NCBI GenBank assembly: GCA_020161835.1
Contig: JAIUNL010000002.1
Coordinates: 280,417 to 344,416 of the forward strand
Length of the DNA stretch: 64,000 nucleotides
Origin: Bacteroidota bacterium
GTDB lineage: Bacteria; Bacteroidota; JABWAT01
Direction: 5' to 3'
This document shows, one piece after another, positions 8,921 to 18,110 of the stretch. A model generated the notes under the pieces. It was given only the letters and a program-made list of their open reading frames with translations, had not been told where the DNA came from and searched no databases. The translations under genes were made by a program, and so were the position numbers. Position 1 is the first letter of the stretch. Each line of letters opens with the position of its first letter.

Positions 8921-9494
8921 TTTCACAGAGTTTCGCAGAGAAAAAACAGAGAAATACAGAGACTCTTTTGTGAAAATTAAATACGGAAACGCCTGATACC
9001 ATTTTTTAAAATTAGAGAGTTAAAATTTATCAGGAGGCCAATAGAGATCTTCGATAATTTCATATAGGTCAAAATTTGAGCCTCATGAACTTTTGAAAAA
9101 CTTTCGACAGTTTTTAATTCAACTATAACCTGATTTTCAACCAAAAGATCTATCCGATACCCACAATCCATTTTTACTTCTTTATAAAGGAGGGGCATCG
9201 GCTTTTGCCGTTCAATTTTAAATCCGGCATTTTTCAGTTCATAAGTTAAACACTCTTCGTATGCCGATTCTAACAAACCTGGCCCCAAAGAACGATGAAT
9301 ATCAATTGAAAATCCTATTACTTTTTCTGTAATTTCGTTTATAAGCATATTTAAAAACCCGGGATTTTTTAAGCACAGGCAAAATAAATAAAACCTATTA
9401 AAGAAAAAACCAAAACGACACGTGAGGAAAATCAGAATGAATCCAATTTTATAAAAAATTCTCTGTATTACTCTGAATTTTCCTCCGTGAAAAA
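8921..9494. mobile_element. GxxExxY cassette bounded by inverted A/G-rich repeats
   Basis: The left end (8921-8962) reads as TTTCACAGAG... ending ACAGAGAAATACAGAGA. The right end (9459-9494), reverse-complemented, reads TTTTTCACGGAGG... ending CAGAGTAATACAGAGAA. They align over about 35-40 bases as imperfect inverted repeats. Between them are one GxxExxY gene and about 110 bases of non-coding DNA. No transposase or target-site duplication was recognised, so mobility is inference. Confidence 0.5.
8977..9348 (-). CDS. GxxExxY family protein (PD-(D/E)XK_3 nuclease fold)
   Basis: The 123 residues carry the defining GPGLLESAYEECL segment (about 22-34, the GxxExxY motif) and a PD-(D/E)xK-like core: D at GYRIDLLVE (about 68), then VIVELKTVE (E-x-K, about 75-83). 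Family knowledge places this in PDDEXK_3 (TIGR04256), small nuclease-like proteins of unknown function scattered through many phyla. The gene is isolated and framed by inverted repeats. ATG at 9348. Function is unknown; an archaeal-resolvase-like or repeat-associated endonuclease role is only a guess. Confidence 0.9.
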   Translation of the reverse strand: MLINEITEKVIGFSIDIHRSLGPGLLESAYEECLTYELKNAGFKIERQKPMPLLYKEVKMDCGYRIDLLVENQVIVELKTVESFSKVHEAQILTYMKLSKISIGLLINFNSLILKNGIRRFRI

Positions 9495-9499
9495 AAGCT

Positions 9500-11281
9500 C
9501 TACATATCGTATTTCCCGGATTCTATCTGGCGTTTCGCAATCCGGCGGCGGGCATCACGGGTATTAATCGGTGTCCAACGCATGAAGCGTTTCAAACCGG
9601 AAAGCAACATCTTCAATTCATCACCATCGGTCATGGAAGCAATCGCATTTTTTGCGTTTGCGGTGATTCTTTCAACTGAATCGTTTACATAAACTGAAAC
9701 GGCATCAACAAGATGTCCGCACTTATCCAAACCTTCTTTCTCGATTCTTTTTTCTGTCCGGATAAGAGCTGATTCCATTCCGTAAATATCAATAATGATA
9801 TCAGCAATGTTCATCATGATTTCCTGCTCATCGGCAATTTTATCCATGTATTTCTGAACGCCAAATCCGGCACACATCAAAAATACTTTCTTGGCACCGG
9901 CAAGCACTTTTTTTTCAGCTTCAAACAATTCACCGGTTCCCTCTTCCAATCCACCAATTGACATGAGTTCACCCTGAACGGCCATGGCCGGACCCATCAG
10001 GTTCAACTGACCTTTCATGGCTCTTTTCAGTAACATTCCGGGAATCAGCAGCCGGTTGATTTCATTGGTTCCTTCGAAAATGCGGTTGATCCGGCTGTCA
10101 CGGTACGGGCGATCCATTGGATACTCGGCACTGAAACCGTATCCACCCAAAATCTGAACGCCTTCGTCAGCCACATAATCCAAAATTTCAGAACCAGCAA
10201 TTTTCAGAATCGAACATTCCACCGCAAATTCTTCAATTCCCTTCAGAACGGCTTCGGCACCTTCAGGAGTTGTTGCTTTTTTTCCGGCAGTTGCCATATC
10301 GAGAAGTCCGGCAGTGCGGTATAACATCGAGTTGCCCACATAATTCCGGATCGCCATTTCAGCAATTTTATGCTGCATGGCACCAAACGTAGAAATCGCC
10401 ACACCAAACTGCTTCCGCTCATTTGCATATTTGATGGCTTCAGTCTGAACATATTTCGAGGCACCCAAAGTTGAGGCGCCCAATTTGAAACGACCCACAT
10501 TCAGAATATTGAAGGCAATTTTGTGTCCTTTACCGACTTCACCCAAAACCCGGTCGAGCGGAATGATACAATTATCCATTTTAACAACCCGGGTAGAAGA
10601 TCCTTTGATACCCATTTTCTTTTCTTCAGCACCCAGAGAAACACCCGGATCATTTCTTTCAATGATAAAACCGGTAAATTGCTCACCATCAACTTTGGCA
10701 AAAACGATGAAAACATCAGCAAATCCGGCATTGGTGATCCACATTTTTTCACCATCGAGAATCCAGGATTTACCATCTGCTGATTTCACAGCTTTTGATT
10801 TTGCACCCAGCGCATCTGAGCCGGAACCTGCTTCGGTTAAAGCATAAGCACCCAACCATTCACCGGTTGACAACTTCGGAATATATTTTTGCTTTTGTTC
10901 TTCGGTCCCGAAATAGAGAATCGGCAACGTACCGATTCCGGTATGAGCACCCAGAGAAACGGCAAATGAAGCACCTTTACCTGTATTTTCAGCAACAATG
11001 ATCGACGTGGTTTTATCCACTTCCATGCCGCCGTATTCTTCAGGAACGGCAACGGAGAGAAGTCCCTGTTCGCCGGCTTTTTTCATGATACCGGCAAGAA
11101 GTCCTTCTTTTAATTTATCAATTTCATCGAGATGAGGAACGACTTCCTGATCAACAAAACTGGCAGTCAGTTCAGCAATCATTTTATGTTCTTCAGAAAA
11201 CTCTTCAGGGGTAAATACAAGGTTTTTGGGCGTTTCAGAAATCAGAAAATCGCCGCCTTTGAGGGTAAAAGTATCAGCCAT
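9500..11281 (-). CDS. fadE: Acyl-CoA dehydrogenase (FadE-type, long form)
   Basis: 593 residues, the length of the extended Bacillus FadE/YusJ type rather than the ~380-residue classical enzyme, with an additional C-terminal helical region after about residue 430. It catalyses the first FAD-dependent step of fatty-acid beta-oxidation. Visible motifs are AYALTEAGSGSDA (FAD/substrate loop), QILGGYGFSAEYPMDRPYRD (about 385-404) and RIFEGTNEINR (about 405-415) containing the expected catalytic Glu. GGAG lies upstream of the ATG. It is the last gene of the minus-strand fad cluster (FadN, thiolase, dehydrogenase) and 151 bases behind the thiolase, separated by repeats. Confidence 0.93.
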   Translation of the reverse strand: MADTFTLKGGDFLISETPKNLVFTPEEFSEEHKMIAELTASFVDQEVVPHLDEIDKLKEGLLAGIMKKAGEQGLLSVAVPEEYGGMEVDKTTSIIVAENTGKGASFAVSLGAHTGIGTLPILYFGTEEQKQKYIPKLSTGEWLGAYALTEAGSGSDALGAKSKAVKSADGKSWILDGEKMWITNAGFADVFIVFAKVDGEQFTGFIIERNDPGVSLGAEEKKMGIKGSSTRVVKMDNCIIPLDRVLGEVGKGHKIAFNILNVGRFKLGASTLGASKYVQTEAIKYANERKQFGVAISTFGAMQHKIAEMAIRNYVGNSMLYRTAGLLDMATAGKKATTPEGAEAVLKGIEEFAVECSILKIAGSEILDYVADEGVQILGGYGFSAEYPMDRPYRDSRINRIFEGTNEINRLLIPGMLLKRAMKGQLNLMGPAMAVQGELMSIGGLEEGTGELFEAEKKVLAGAKKVFLMCAGFGVQKYMDKIADEQEIMMNIADIIIDIYGMESALIRTEKRIEKEGLDKCGHLVDAVSVYVNDSVERITANAKNAIASMTDGDELKMLLSGLKRFMRWTPINTRDARRRIAKRQIESGKYDM

Positions 11282-11336
11282 AATGCTATCTCCAGGTCTG
11301 TTATTGTCAGAAAAAGGCTTTTGATGGGCGAAACAC

Positions 11337-11423
11337 TGGATTCCCGCCTTCGCGGGAATGACATCTCGTTTGTTACTGTATCTGAGGGAGAGTTGTCATC
11401 CCGGACTTGATCCGGGATCCATG
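11337..11423. repeat. Second inverted pair of palindromic repeats
   Basis: Unit one (11337-11364) contains TTCCCGCCTTCGCGGGAATGACA. Unit two (11394-11423) is the inverted type TGTCATCCCGGACTTGATCC plus GGGATCC, 29 bases away. It occupies most of the spacer between the thiolase and acyl-CoA dehydrogenase genes, so an unbroken fad operon would transcribe through these hairpins. Confidence 0.75.
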
Positions 11424-11432
11424 TCCCCGTTT

Positions 11433-12611
11433 TTATAATTTTTCAAAAATGCCGGCGACGCCTTGTCCGCCACCAACGCAGGCGGTGACCATGCCGTATT
11501 TCACGTTTCTGCGGTTCATTTCATTCAGAAGCTGAACCGTTAATTTGGCACCGGAGCATCCCAGCGGGTGGCCTAAGGCAATGGCTCCGCCGTTCACATT
11601 GACGGTTTCCATGTTTAGTCCGGCTTGACGGATAACCGCAAGTGACTGGGCTGCAAAGGCTTCGTTGAGTTCGGTCAGTCCGATATCAGAAAGGGATAGT
11701 CCTGCTTTTTTCAGTGCAGCGGGAATCGCTTCAACCGGACCAATTCCCATAATTTCGGGATGAACGCCTGCAACCTGATAAGTTACCAGTCTGGCAATTG
11801 GCGTCAAGTTCAATTCTTTCAGGATTTTTTCGGAAACGATCAAAACCGCAGCCGCGCCATCAGAAGTCTGACTGGAATTTCCGGCGGTAACCGTGCCGTT
11901 GGTGATAAAGGCAGATTTCAAACCGGCAAGGCGTTCAATTGAAGTATCAGCCCGTGGACCTTCATCCACAGAAAAGACGGAAGTTTCTTTTTTGATTTTC
12001 CCTTTTTCATCGAGGAACGTACGTTCAATGGTTACCGGAACAATTTCTCCGGCGAATTTTCCGGCAGCAATTGCAGCGAGAGCATTCTGATGACTGCGAA
12101 AAGCAAAGGCATCCTGATCTTCACGGGAAATGGAATATTTTTCACGTACGAGTTCAGCTGTCAATCCCATTCCCAGATAATAATTCGGAACGGTATCCAC
12201 CAGTTTTGGATTTGCTGAAAATTTAAATCCGCCCATCGGAACCAAACTCATACTTTCGGCACCGCCGGCAATGATCACATCTGCCATTCCGGAACGGATT
12301 TTTGCAGAGGCAAGTGCGATCGATTCCAATCCGGAAGCACAAAACCGGTTTACGGTCATACCCGGAACGGTAATGGGGAGGTCAGCCAGCAGGGCAACCA
12401 TTCGCCCGATATTGAACCCCTGTTCGGCTTCAGGCATGGCACAACCCATGATCACATCATCAATTCTGGCTGCATCAAGAGCCGGAACTGAAGCAACCAG
12501 ATGCTTGATTACGGCAGCTGCCAAATCATCCGGACGTGTAAACCGGAGTGACCCTTTTCCTGATTTTCCTACTGCCGTTCTGAAACCGGCTACGATATAA
12601 GCTTCCTGCAC
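11433..12611 (-). CDS. fadA: Acetyl-CoA acyltransferase (thiolase)
   Basis: 392 residues, full thiolase length. The nucleophile is C91 (NRFCASGLES), the general-base residues are H348 (GHPLGCSG) and C378 (TACVGGGQG), so the enzyme looks intact. It performs the thiolytic cleavage of 3-ketoacyl-CoA in beta-oxidation. The start is a GTG at 12611 with GGAGG a few bases upstream. It lies between the FadN-like gene and FadE on the same strand, the same gene set as the Bacillus fadN-fadA-fadE operon, although here the three genes are separated by 151-362-base spacers filled with repeats. Confidence 0.95.
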   Translation of the reverse strand: MQEAYIVAGFRTAVGKSGKGSLRFTRPDDLAAAVIKHLVASVPALDAARIDDVIMGCAMPEAEQGFNIGRMVALLADLPITVPGMTVNRFCASGLESIALASAKIRSGMADVIIAGGAESMSLVPMGGFKFSANPKLVDTVPNYYLGMGLTAELVREKYSISREDQDAFAFRSHQNALAAIAAGKFAGEIVPVTIERTFLDEKGKIKKETSVFSVDEGPRADTSIERLAGLKSAFITNGTVTAGNSSQTSDGAAAVLIVSEKILKELNLTPIARLVTYQVAGVHPEIMGIGPVEAIPAALKKAGLSLSDIGLTELNEAFAAQSLAVIRQAGLNMETVNVNGGAIALGHPLGCSGAKLTVQLLNEMNRRNVKYGMVTACVGGGQGVAGIFEKL

Positions 12612-12973
12612 AAGACCTCCCGGATTGGGATAATTATGAATGTTAAATAACGAATTGCGAATAACGAATTTCGAATTTTAAAACCACTAAGAACAAAAAG
12701 TTTTTATGACAAAAGTTCACAAAGAAAATTTGGTTTTATGGAAAAACTACTAAAATTCAGACCTGATATGTAGCCGATTTTCTATGTAAATCCGTCACAC
12801 AACTTGTCCCGCTCGCGGGAGGCGGACAAACATCCTTTTTGAAATAATCTGACTTCTGTTCCCGAAGGCTTTTCCAAGCTTCGCCGGATCCGCAGTTCGT
12901 AACCGAACCTTGGACGGGATCTTCGCTTCGCTCGACTTCTATCTTCTAACTTTTACCTTCTAACTTCTGATTT
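12612..12973. repeat. 362-bp repeat-rich spacer between thiolase and FadN genes
   Basis: No gene seen. It contains AACCACTAAGAACAAAAAG (about 12682-12700), resembling the ACCACxAAGxxCACAAAG intergenic repeats of this phylum; a hairpin TTGTCCCGC..GGCGGACAA (about 12804-12830); and TTCGTAACCGAACCTTGGAC at 12896-12915, which recurs in near-identical form at 61697-61717. The end is a low-complexity CTTCTAACTTTTACCTTCTAACTTCTG tract. Confidence 0.6.
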
Positions 12974-14443
12974 TCAATTCCTCAGCGGTTTTCCGGTTTT
13001 CAGCATGTGCTGGATTCTTTCCAGCGTCCGGCGTTCACCGCAAAGCTGAACGAAAGCTTCCCTTTCGAGATCGAGCAAATACTGTTCAGAAACCCGGGTT
13101 TCTTCGCTCAGATTTCCGCCACACATGATATAGGCGAGCTTTTCTGCAACCACTTTATCATAATCGGTGATTTGTTTTGCCATCCACATGAGATAAATGC
13201 TGGCTTTCACTGTGGCAAGCCCGGCTTTGCCCAACACACGAATATCCGTTCTTGGCTGGGGTTGTTTATAACCTTCCTGAGCCAAAGCCAAAACCTGACG
13301 TTTCGCATCGGTAATCTGACGATCTTTATTCACCGAAATACTGTCAGTGGGTCTGATAATCCCCATCGGAATGGCTTCATGGGCTGATGTCGCCACTTTA
13401 CCGGTTCCCATGATCATGAAAGCATCTCGAAGATTGGGTAAAACCACATCGCCATCGGCAACTTTATCCATGGCCCGAAGCGTCATTTCCTTTGTTCCGC
13501 CACCTGCAGGAATCAGTCCGACGCCGACTTCAACCAAACCGATATAAGTTTCTGCTGCTGCCTGAACGTGGTCGGCATGAAGGGTAAGTTCACAACCGCC
13601 GCCAAGTGTTAATCCGTGCGGAGCAACCACAACCGGCCTGTTTGAATACCGAACCCGCATGGTCATTTTCTGAAATTGGCGGATCATGAGTTCAATTTCG
13701 TCATAATCGCCTTCATTCGCAGCCATGAGAAGAAGAGCAAGATTTGCCCCTGCTGAAAAATTGGGCGCCTGATTTCCGATGACCATTCCTTCCCAGCCGG
13801 CTTCCATTTTATCGAGCGCTTTCAGTACAAATCCGACCGTATCGGGTCCGATAGCATTCATTTTGGAATGGAATTCGAGTCCGAGAACGCCATCACCCAA
13901 ATCAAAAAGCGAAGCTGCAGCATTTTTCTCAATCACTTTGTTTGTGCGTAAATCATCAAGGAAAATGTATTTTTCAGCGTCAGGAACGAGGCAATAAGAT
14001 TTGGACGGAATATCGTAGAAATACCGTTTCCCATCCTTCCGTTGGTAAAAAGAAGTAATTCCAGCAGCAATCATGTCTTTTACCCATGAAGCTGCGGGCC
14101 GGCCGTTTTTCTCCATGTTTTCGACAACACGTTTAACACCAAGTACATCCCAGGTTTCAAACGGACCCAAATCCCAGCCAAATCCGCCTCGAAGGGCTTT
14201 GTCAATTTTATAAATGTCATCTGAGATTTCGGGAATCCGGTTCGATGCATAAGAAAACAGATCTTCTGCCATGATTTTAAAGAATTCGGCAGCTTTATCC
14301 ATTCCCATGTAAATCATTTTCAAGCGCAAATTGAGATCATCAACCGGCTTTGTCATTTCGAGAGTCGGGAAGGAGACTTTTTTCTTGGGCTGATACTCAA
14401 GTGTTTTCAAATCAAGAGTCAGGATGTCTGAAGATCCGTCCTC
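12974..14443 (-). CDS. fadN: FadN-like enzyme, C-terminal part (second frame; enoyl-CoA hydratase half)
   Basis: This is the -1 frame continuation of the FadN-like gene beginning at 15375. The frame has no ATG near its beginning: the first usable codon is an in-frame TTG at 14410 that falls inside conserved family sequence. Read through a -1 shift at 14443-14449 the joint reads [16 protein letters not shown] then [11 protein letters not shown], as expected for an uninterrupted FadN. The part holds the C-terminal 3HCDH helices ([14 protein letters not shown]) and a crotonase domain with [24 protein letters not shown] and [15 protein letters not shown], and it ends in [11 protein letters not shown] as in Bacillus FadN. 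The role is enoyl-CoA hydratase of beta-oxidation. Confidence 0.85.
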   Translation of the reverse strand, partial: EDGSSDILTLDLKTLEYQPKKKVSFPTLEMTKPVDDLNLRLKMIYMGMDKAAEFFKIMAEDLFSYASNRIPEISDDIYKIDKALRGGFGWDLGPFETWDVLGVKRVVENMEKNGRPAASWVKDMIAAGITSFYQRKDGKRYFYDIPSKSYCLVPDAEKYIFLDDLRTNKVIEKNAAASLFDLGDGVLGLEFHSKMNAIGPDTVGFVLKALDKMEAGWEGMVIGNQAPNFSAGANLALLLMAANEGDYDEIELMIRQFQKMTMRVRYSNRPVVVAPHGLTLGGGCELTLHADHVQAAAETYIGLVEVGVGLIPAGGGTKEMTLRAMDKVADGDVVLPNLRDAFMIMGTGKVATSAHEAIPMGIIRPTDSISVNKDRQITDAKRQVLALAQEGYKQPQPRTDIRVLGKAGLATVKASIYLMWMAKQITDYDKVVAEKLAYIMCGGNLSEETRVSEQYLLDLEREAFVQLCGERRTLERIQHMLKTGKPLRN

Positions 14444-15375
14444 TTTTTTAACTTCTTGAAAAATCCCTGCTTGGTTTTATCACCCAACCATTTGTTTTCA
14501 ACCATTTTGGTGAGATAGGCGGGGATTTTAAACACTTCTCTTTTTTCATCCGACGGAAGGGCTTCGTACAGATGTGAAGCAACCAAAACCAGTGTATCCA
14601 ACCCAACAATATCAGCCGTTCTGAAAGTTGCTGATTTGGGTCTGCCCACTACCGGACCAGTCAACTTATCAACTTCGTCGACTGAAAGTCCGAGCTGTTC
14701 CATGACTTTAAAGGTGTTCATCATTCCGAAGACACCGATCCGGTTGGCGATAAAATCAGGTGTGTCTTTACATTCAACGGTAGATTTCCCGAGAAACAGA
14801 TCACCGTATTCAAGAATAAAATCGACAACTGAACGGTCAGTTTCAGGGGTAGGAATTACTTCAAGAAGTTTGAGATACCGGGGCGGATTAAAAAAGTGGG
14901 TTCCCAGAAAATTTTTGCGGAAGTCATCAGAGCGGCCGTCGAGCATGAAATGAACCGGAATACCAGACGTATTTGTCGAAACGATGGAACCGGGTTTTCT
15001 GAACTGATCAACTTTTTCAAAAACTGACTTTTTAATATCCAGATTTTCAATAACGGCTTCCAGAATCCAGTCGGCGTCTTTAATTTCGGGAAAGTTATCT
15101 TCAAAATTTCCGGTTTTTACTCTTGAAGCAAGATCAGCCCGGTAAAAAGCAGCGGGATTTGATTTCACTGCATTTTCGAGGCCTGATTTTGCAAACCGGT
15201 TCCGGAATGCGGGAGATTCAGGAGTGAGACCTTTTTTGATTTCATCATCACTGAGGGCTTTTGGGACAATATCAAGCAGGAGAACATCAACACCATTATT
15301 TGCAAAATGGGCTGCTATTCTTGATCCCATGACACCTGATCCGAGGATGGCGACTTTTCTCACTGTACGTTTCAT
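14419..15375 (-). CDS. fadN: FadN-like enzyme, N-terminal part (3-hydroxyacyl-CoA dehydrogenase half)
   Basis: 318 residues in the zero frame. It starts with a Rossmann fold ([13 protein letters not shown], about 9-21), followed by SNTSG-type and [15 protein letters not shown] segments with the catalytic His of 3-hydroxyacyl-CoA dehydrogenases, and [11 protein letters not shown]. The ATG has GGGAG upstream. After GFFKKLKK (to residue 311) the zero frame adds RTDLQTS and hits TGA at 14419-14421, while the true family sequence continues in the -1 frame. The junction codons are TTA AAA AAG, i.e. a canonical A AAA AAG slippery heptamer. Reading both frames gives about 800 residues, against 789 in Bacillus FadN. 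It is a frameshifted gene, a programmed frameshift, or a sequence error. Confidence 0.88.
   Translation of the reverse strand: MKRTVRKVAILGSGVMGSRIAAHFANNGVDVLLLDIVPKALSDDEIKKGLTPESPAFRNRFAKSGLENAVKSNPAAFYRADLASRVKTGNFEDNFPEIKDADWILEAVIENLDIKKSVFEKVDQFRKPGSIVSTNTSGIPVHFMLDGRSDDFRKNFLGTHFFNPPRYLKLLEVIPTPETDRSVVDFILEYGDLFLGKSTVECKDTPDFIANRIGVFGMMNTFKVMEQLGLSVDEVDKLTGPVVGRPKSATFRTADIVGLDTLVLVASHLYEALPSDEKREVFKIPAYLTKMVENKWLGDKTKQGFFKKLKKRTDLQTS
14443..14449 (-). promoter_or_regulatory. Putative -1 frameshift slippery site A AAA AAG in fadN
   Basis: In the zero frame codons 309-311 are TTA AAA AAG, so the heptamer is phased exactly as X XXY YYZ. Tandem slippage by one base continues GAG GAC GGA, restoring the conserved FadN frame. 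AGGGA occurs on the same strand at 14464-14468, 14 bases upstream, in the position of the stimulatory Shine-Dalgarno of E. coli dnaX. Downstream only a weak GGAT/ATCC stem is visible. Whether it is used is untested; one missing A in sequencing would give the same picture. Confidence 0.5.
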
Positions 15376-15671
15376 GAAAACTCCCTGAACTCAAACTATT
15401 AATTTCTATAAGATAAATTTACCCATCAGAAGAATCAAGCATTCATAAATGATTCGTGATTCATTTTTAAAACGGCAGAATTTGGCCTTTAAATTGCAGA
15501 GTTAAACCACCCCGTCACAAGCAAATGCTGGATCCCGGATCAAGTCCGGGATGACATGCTCTACTACTGGTTCTAAACTAACATATTTGCTTTAATAAAA
15601 AGTAAGTGTACTTCGACTCCGCTCAGTGTCCTTACTTTTACCACGTATCACTTATCAAGTACCACCCGAAT
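15376..15671. repeat. 296-bp spacer with palindromic repeats
   Basis: No gene seen. It holds one copy of the GGATCCCGGATCAAGTCC / GGGATGACA repeat (15528-15557) and an AGTAAG...CTTACTT hairpin (about 15601-15637) whose interior is the CTTCGACTCCGCTCAGTG repeat also seen at 29303-29322 and 56240-56259. It probably terminates or attenuates the acyl-CoA ligase transcript before fadN, and the fadN promoter should lie here too. Confidence 0.65.
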
Positions 15672-17459
15672 TTACAATTCCAATCCTTCATTCGCATAAA
15701 TCTCATCAACAAGTGATTGATAACGCTGCATGATGACTTTACGGCGGGGTTTCAGAGTTGGGGTCAGTTCACCACTGTCAATCGTCCATTCATGGTGAAG
15801 CAGTTTGAACTTTTTGATTTTATCGGTTTGGCTTAATCTTTCATTTACTTTTTCAACCTCTTTCTCAAGAAGTTCAACCACTTCAGGGTTATGAATCATT
15901 TCAAGATTATCAAGAAGTTTGGTGTGTTTTTTCCTGAAATGATCAGTTAACTGAAGAAAAGAAGGAACAATAAGGGCAGCTGCGAATTTATGACCATCGC
16001 CTATGACCATTGCCTGCTCTATAAAACGTGATCCTTTCAGTTCATTTTCGAGTGGTTGAGGTGCAATATATTTTCCACCTGAAGTTTTGAAAATTTCCTT
16101 CTTCCGGTCGGTGATGAATAAAAATCCGTCAGCATCAAGATGGCCGATATCACCGGTATGGAACCATCCATCTTTAATCACTTCATCGGTTGCTTCTGGT
16201 TTTTTATAATAACCCTTCATGATGTTCGGACCTTTGGCCAGAATTTCACCATCCTCAGCAATTTTCACCTCAACACCCGGAATGACAGGCCCGATACTGC
16301 CGATGCGGTTTTTTTTCAGTTTACAAACTGAAATAACGGGCGAAGTTTCTGTGAGACCGTACCCCTGAAGCAAGAGGATTCTTCCGGCGGTAAAAATGGT
16401 TGCCAGTTTTGGAGAAAGAGCCGCACCACCGGCAATGATATAACTCAGGTTTCCGCCAAGGGCTTCACGCCATTTTGAGAAAATCAGTTTATTTGCAAGG
16501 GCAAGCTGGGAGTTATACCAGATTCCCTGATTGATTTCAGGATTGTATGCCTTGGCAAGATTAAGTGCCCAGAAAAACAACTGACGTTTAACACCATGAA
16601 GTGCAGCACCTTTTCCGACAATTTTATCATAGACTTTTTCAAGCAGGCGAGGAACCGTTGTAAACAGATTGGGTTTAATTTCCTTCAGGTTGTCGGCAAT
16701 CGTTTCCATCGATTCAGCATAATAAATTCCAAGTCCGTTATACTGATAAAAATAGTTCACCATTCTTTCAAATGAGTGGCACAATGGAAGGAAGGAAAGT
16801 GCTTTGTCTTTTCCCGGATCGATTGTAAGAACTTCACGGCAGGCCAGAACATTGCTCACAATGTTGGCGTGGGTTAGCATAACGCCTTTGGGTTCACCGG
16901 TTGTTCCTGAGGTATAAATGAGTGTGGCCAGATCAGTTGGCTTTACCTGAGATTTCAATTCAGCAATTAATTCAGGTTTTTCTGAAAACAGTTTTTCCCC
17001 TTCAGTAAGAACTTCCTTCCAGAAAGGCATATTCTCAACATTGTTAATGGTAAAAACTTTCTGGCAGGATTTTACATTTTTATAAATTGGAGAAAACCGT
17101 TCGTGGAGCACTTCATTGCTGACAAAAAACAATTTGATTTCAGCATCATTCAAAATGTATTCAGCCTGATCAAGTGCAGAAGTCGGATAAAGAGGAACCA
17201 GAACTGCGCCAAGGGAAAGACAACCAAGGTCAATAAAATTCCATTCCGGTCGGTTTTCGGCAACGATTCCAATCATATCGCCTTTCCGGATTCCCATTGA
17301 ATAAAGACCGAGTGCAAATTTTTCTGCAAGTAAGACACTTTCTTCAGCAGAATACCGGATCCAACGGCCATTCACCTTATTTACAAAAGCATCTTTACGG
17401 GCATAGTGATGTCGGGAATATTCGAGCAATTCGAACAAACGGGTAGGTTGTGCGTTCAT
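15672..17459 (-). CDS. Long-chain acyl-CoA synthetase (AMP-forming)
   Basis: 595 residues, typical of bacterial long-chain acyl-CoA ligases. The AMP-binding motif YTSGTTGEPKGVMLTH lies near 184, the GYGLTETSPV motif near 366, and GWFHTGDIG plus TDRKKEIFKTSGGK in the C-terminal hinge region. The enzyme activates fatty acids to acyl-CoA, supplying substrate to the FadE/FadN/FadA set encoded just downstream on the same strand. The ATG at 17459 is the first in frame. It follows the cob(I)alamin adenosyltransferase gene by 96 bases. Chain-length preference cannot be read from sequence. Confidence 0.93.
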   Translation of the reverse strand: MNAQPTRLFELLEYSRHHYARKDAFVNKVNGRWIRYSAEESVLLAEKFALGLYSMGIRKGDMIGIVAENRPEWNFIDLGCLSLGAVLVPLYPTSALDQAEYILNDAEIKLFFVSNEVLHERFSPIYKNVKSCQKVFTINNVENMPFWKEVLTEGEKLFSEKPELIAELKSQVKPTDLATLIYTSGTTGEPKGVMLTHANIVSNVLACREVLTIDPGKDKALSFLPLCHSFERMVNYFYQYNGLGIYYAESMETIADNLKEIKPNLFTTVPRLLEKVYDKIVGKGAALHGVKRQLFFWALNLAKAYNPEINQGIWYNSQLALANKLIFSKWREALGGNLSYIIAGGAALSPKLATIFTAGRILLLQGYGLTETSPVISVCKLKKNRIGSIGPVIPGVEVKIAEDGEILAKGPNIMKGYYKKPEATDEVIKDGWFHTGDIGHLDADGFLFITDRKKEIFKTSGGKYIAPQPLENELKGSRFIEQAMVIGDGHKFAAALIVPSFLQLTDHFRKKHTKLLDNLEMIHNPEVVELLEKEVEKVNERLSQTDKIKKFKLLHHEWTIDSGELTPTLKPRRKVIMQRYQSLVDEIYANEGLEL

Positions 17460-17555
17460 GGCATCCTCTTAAGGTCAGCAATTTTCAGGTTGATTGCGAT
17501 TTGGGTTCCGGCTAACCGGACTCAAGAGGTAATATGGCAGATTGAGGTTAGAAAA

Positions 17556-18110
17556 TCAACCCCTGACTTTCCATTCTGTTTCAGAAACACCCGATTTCAG
17601 ATTAATAAATCGGGCCATAATGAATAAAAGGTCAGAAAGGCGGTTCAGGTAAATAATAATGTGCTCAAATTCAGGGGAAGATTCTGAAAGCTGGACAATC
17701 AGACGTTCTGCCCGGCGGCAAACAGTTCGTGCAACATGAAGGTGAGCAGCAGCTGGTACGCCACCCGGAAGTACAAAAAACTGAAATGGCGGACATTGAT
17801 CCTGATAATAATCAATTTTACTTTCTATCAGTTCAAAATCAGCAGGTTGAATTCTGGGAACCTTTGATTTAGGTTTGGTTCCACCCGGTGTTGCCAGATC
17901 GGCTCCCATGACAAAAAGATCATTCTGAATGTGTTTCAGCAATTCATCTTCCAGAGGGAGTTCAGTTGTGTATAATCTGACCACGCCGATAAAAGAATTC
18001 AGTTCATCAACCGTGCCGTATGATTCAACCCGTAACGACGATTTGCTGACCCTTTGTCCGCCAAATAAACTGGTACTACCAGAATCACCGGTTTTGGTAT
18101 ATAATTTCAT
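17556..18110 (-). CDS. Cob(I)yrinic acid a,c-diamide adenosyltransferase, PduO type
   Basis: 184 residues of the PduO-type adenosyltransferase. Visible are the N-terminal YTKTGDSGSTSLFGG ATP-binding motif (4-18), GTVDELNSFIG (32-42) and RTVCRRAERLIVQL. It makes adenosylcobalamin from cob(I)alamin and ATP. ATG 18110 is chosen because it overlaps the MFS stop by ATGA and begins directly with the conserved motif; the frame is open upstream to 18149 but inside the MFS gene. Placement with fatty-acid genes suggests service to an AdoCbl enzyme such as methylmalonyl-CoA mutase for odd-chain products, which is inference since no mutase is in the window. Confidence 0.93.
   Translation of the reverse strand: MKLYTKTGDSGSTSLFGGQRVSKSSLRVESYGTVDELNSFIGVVRLYTTELPLEDELLKHIQNDLFVMGADLATPGGTKPKSKVPRIQPADFELIESKIDYYQDQCPPFQFFVLPGGVPAAAHLHVARTVCRRAERLIVQLSESSPEFEHIIIYLNRLSDLLFIMARFINLKSGVSETEWKVRG

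Noticed and set aside
14408..14410. TTG at 14410 as an independent start for the second FadN part
   Set aside because: It falls inside conserved sequence (DLKTLEY) and the frame continues upstream to the slippery site with family-like residues.
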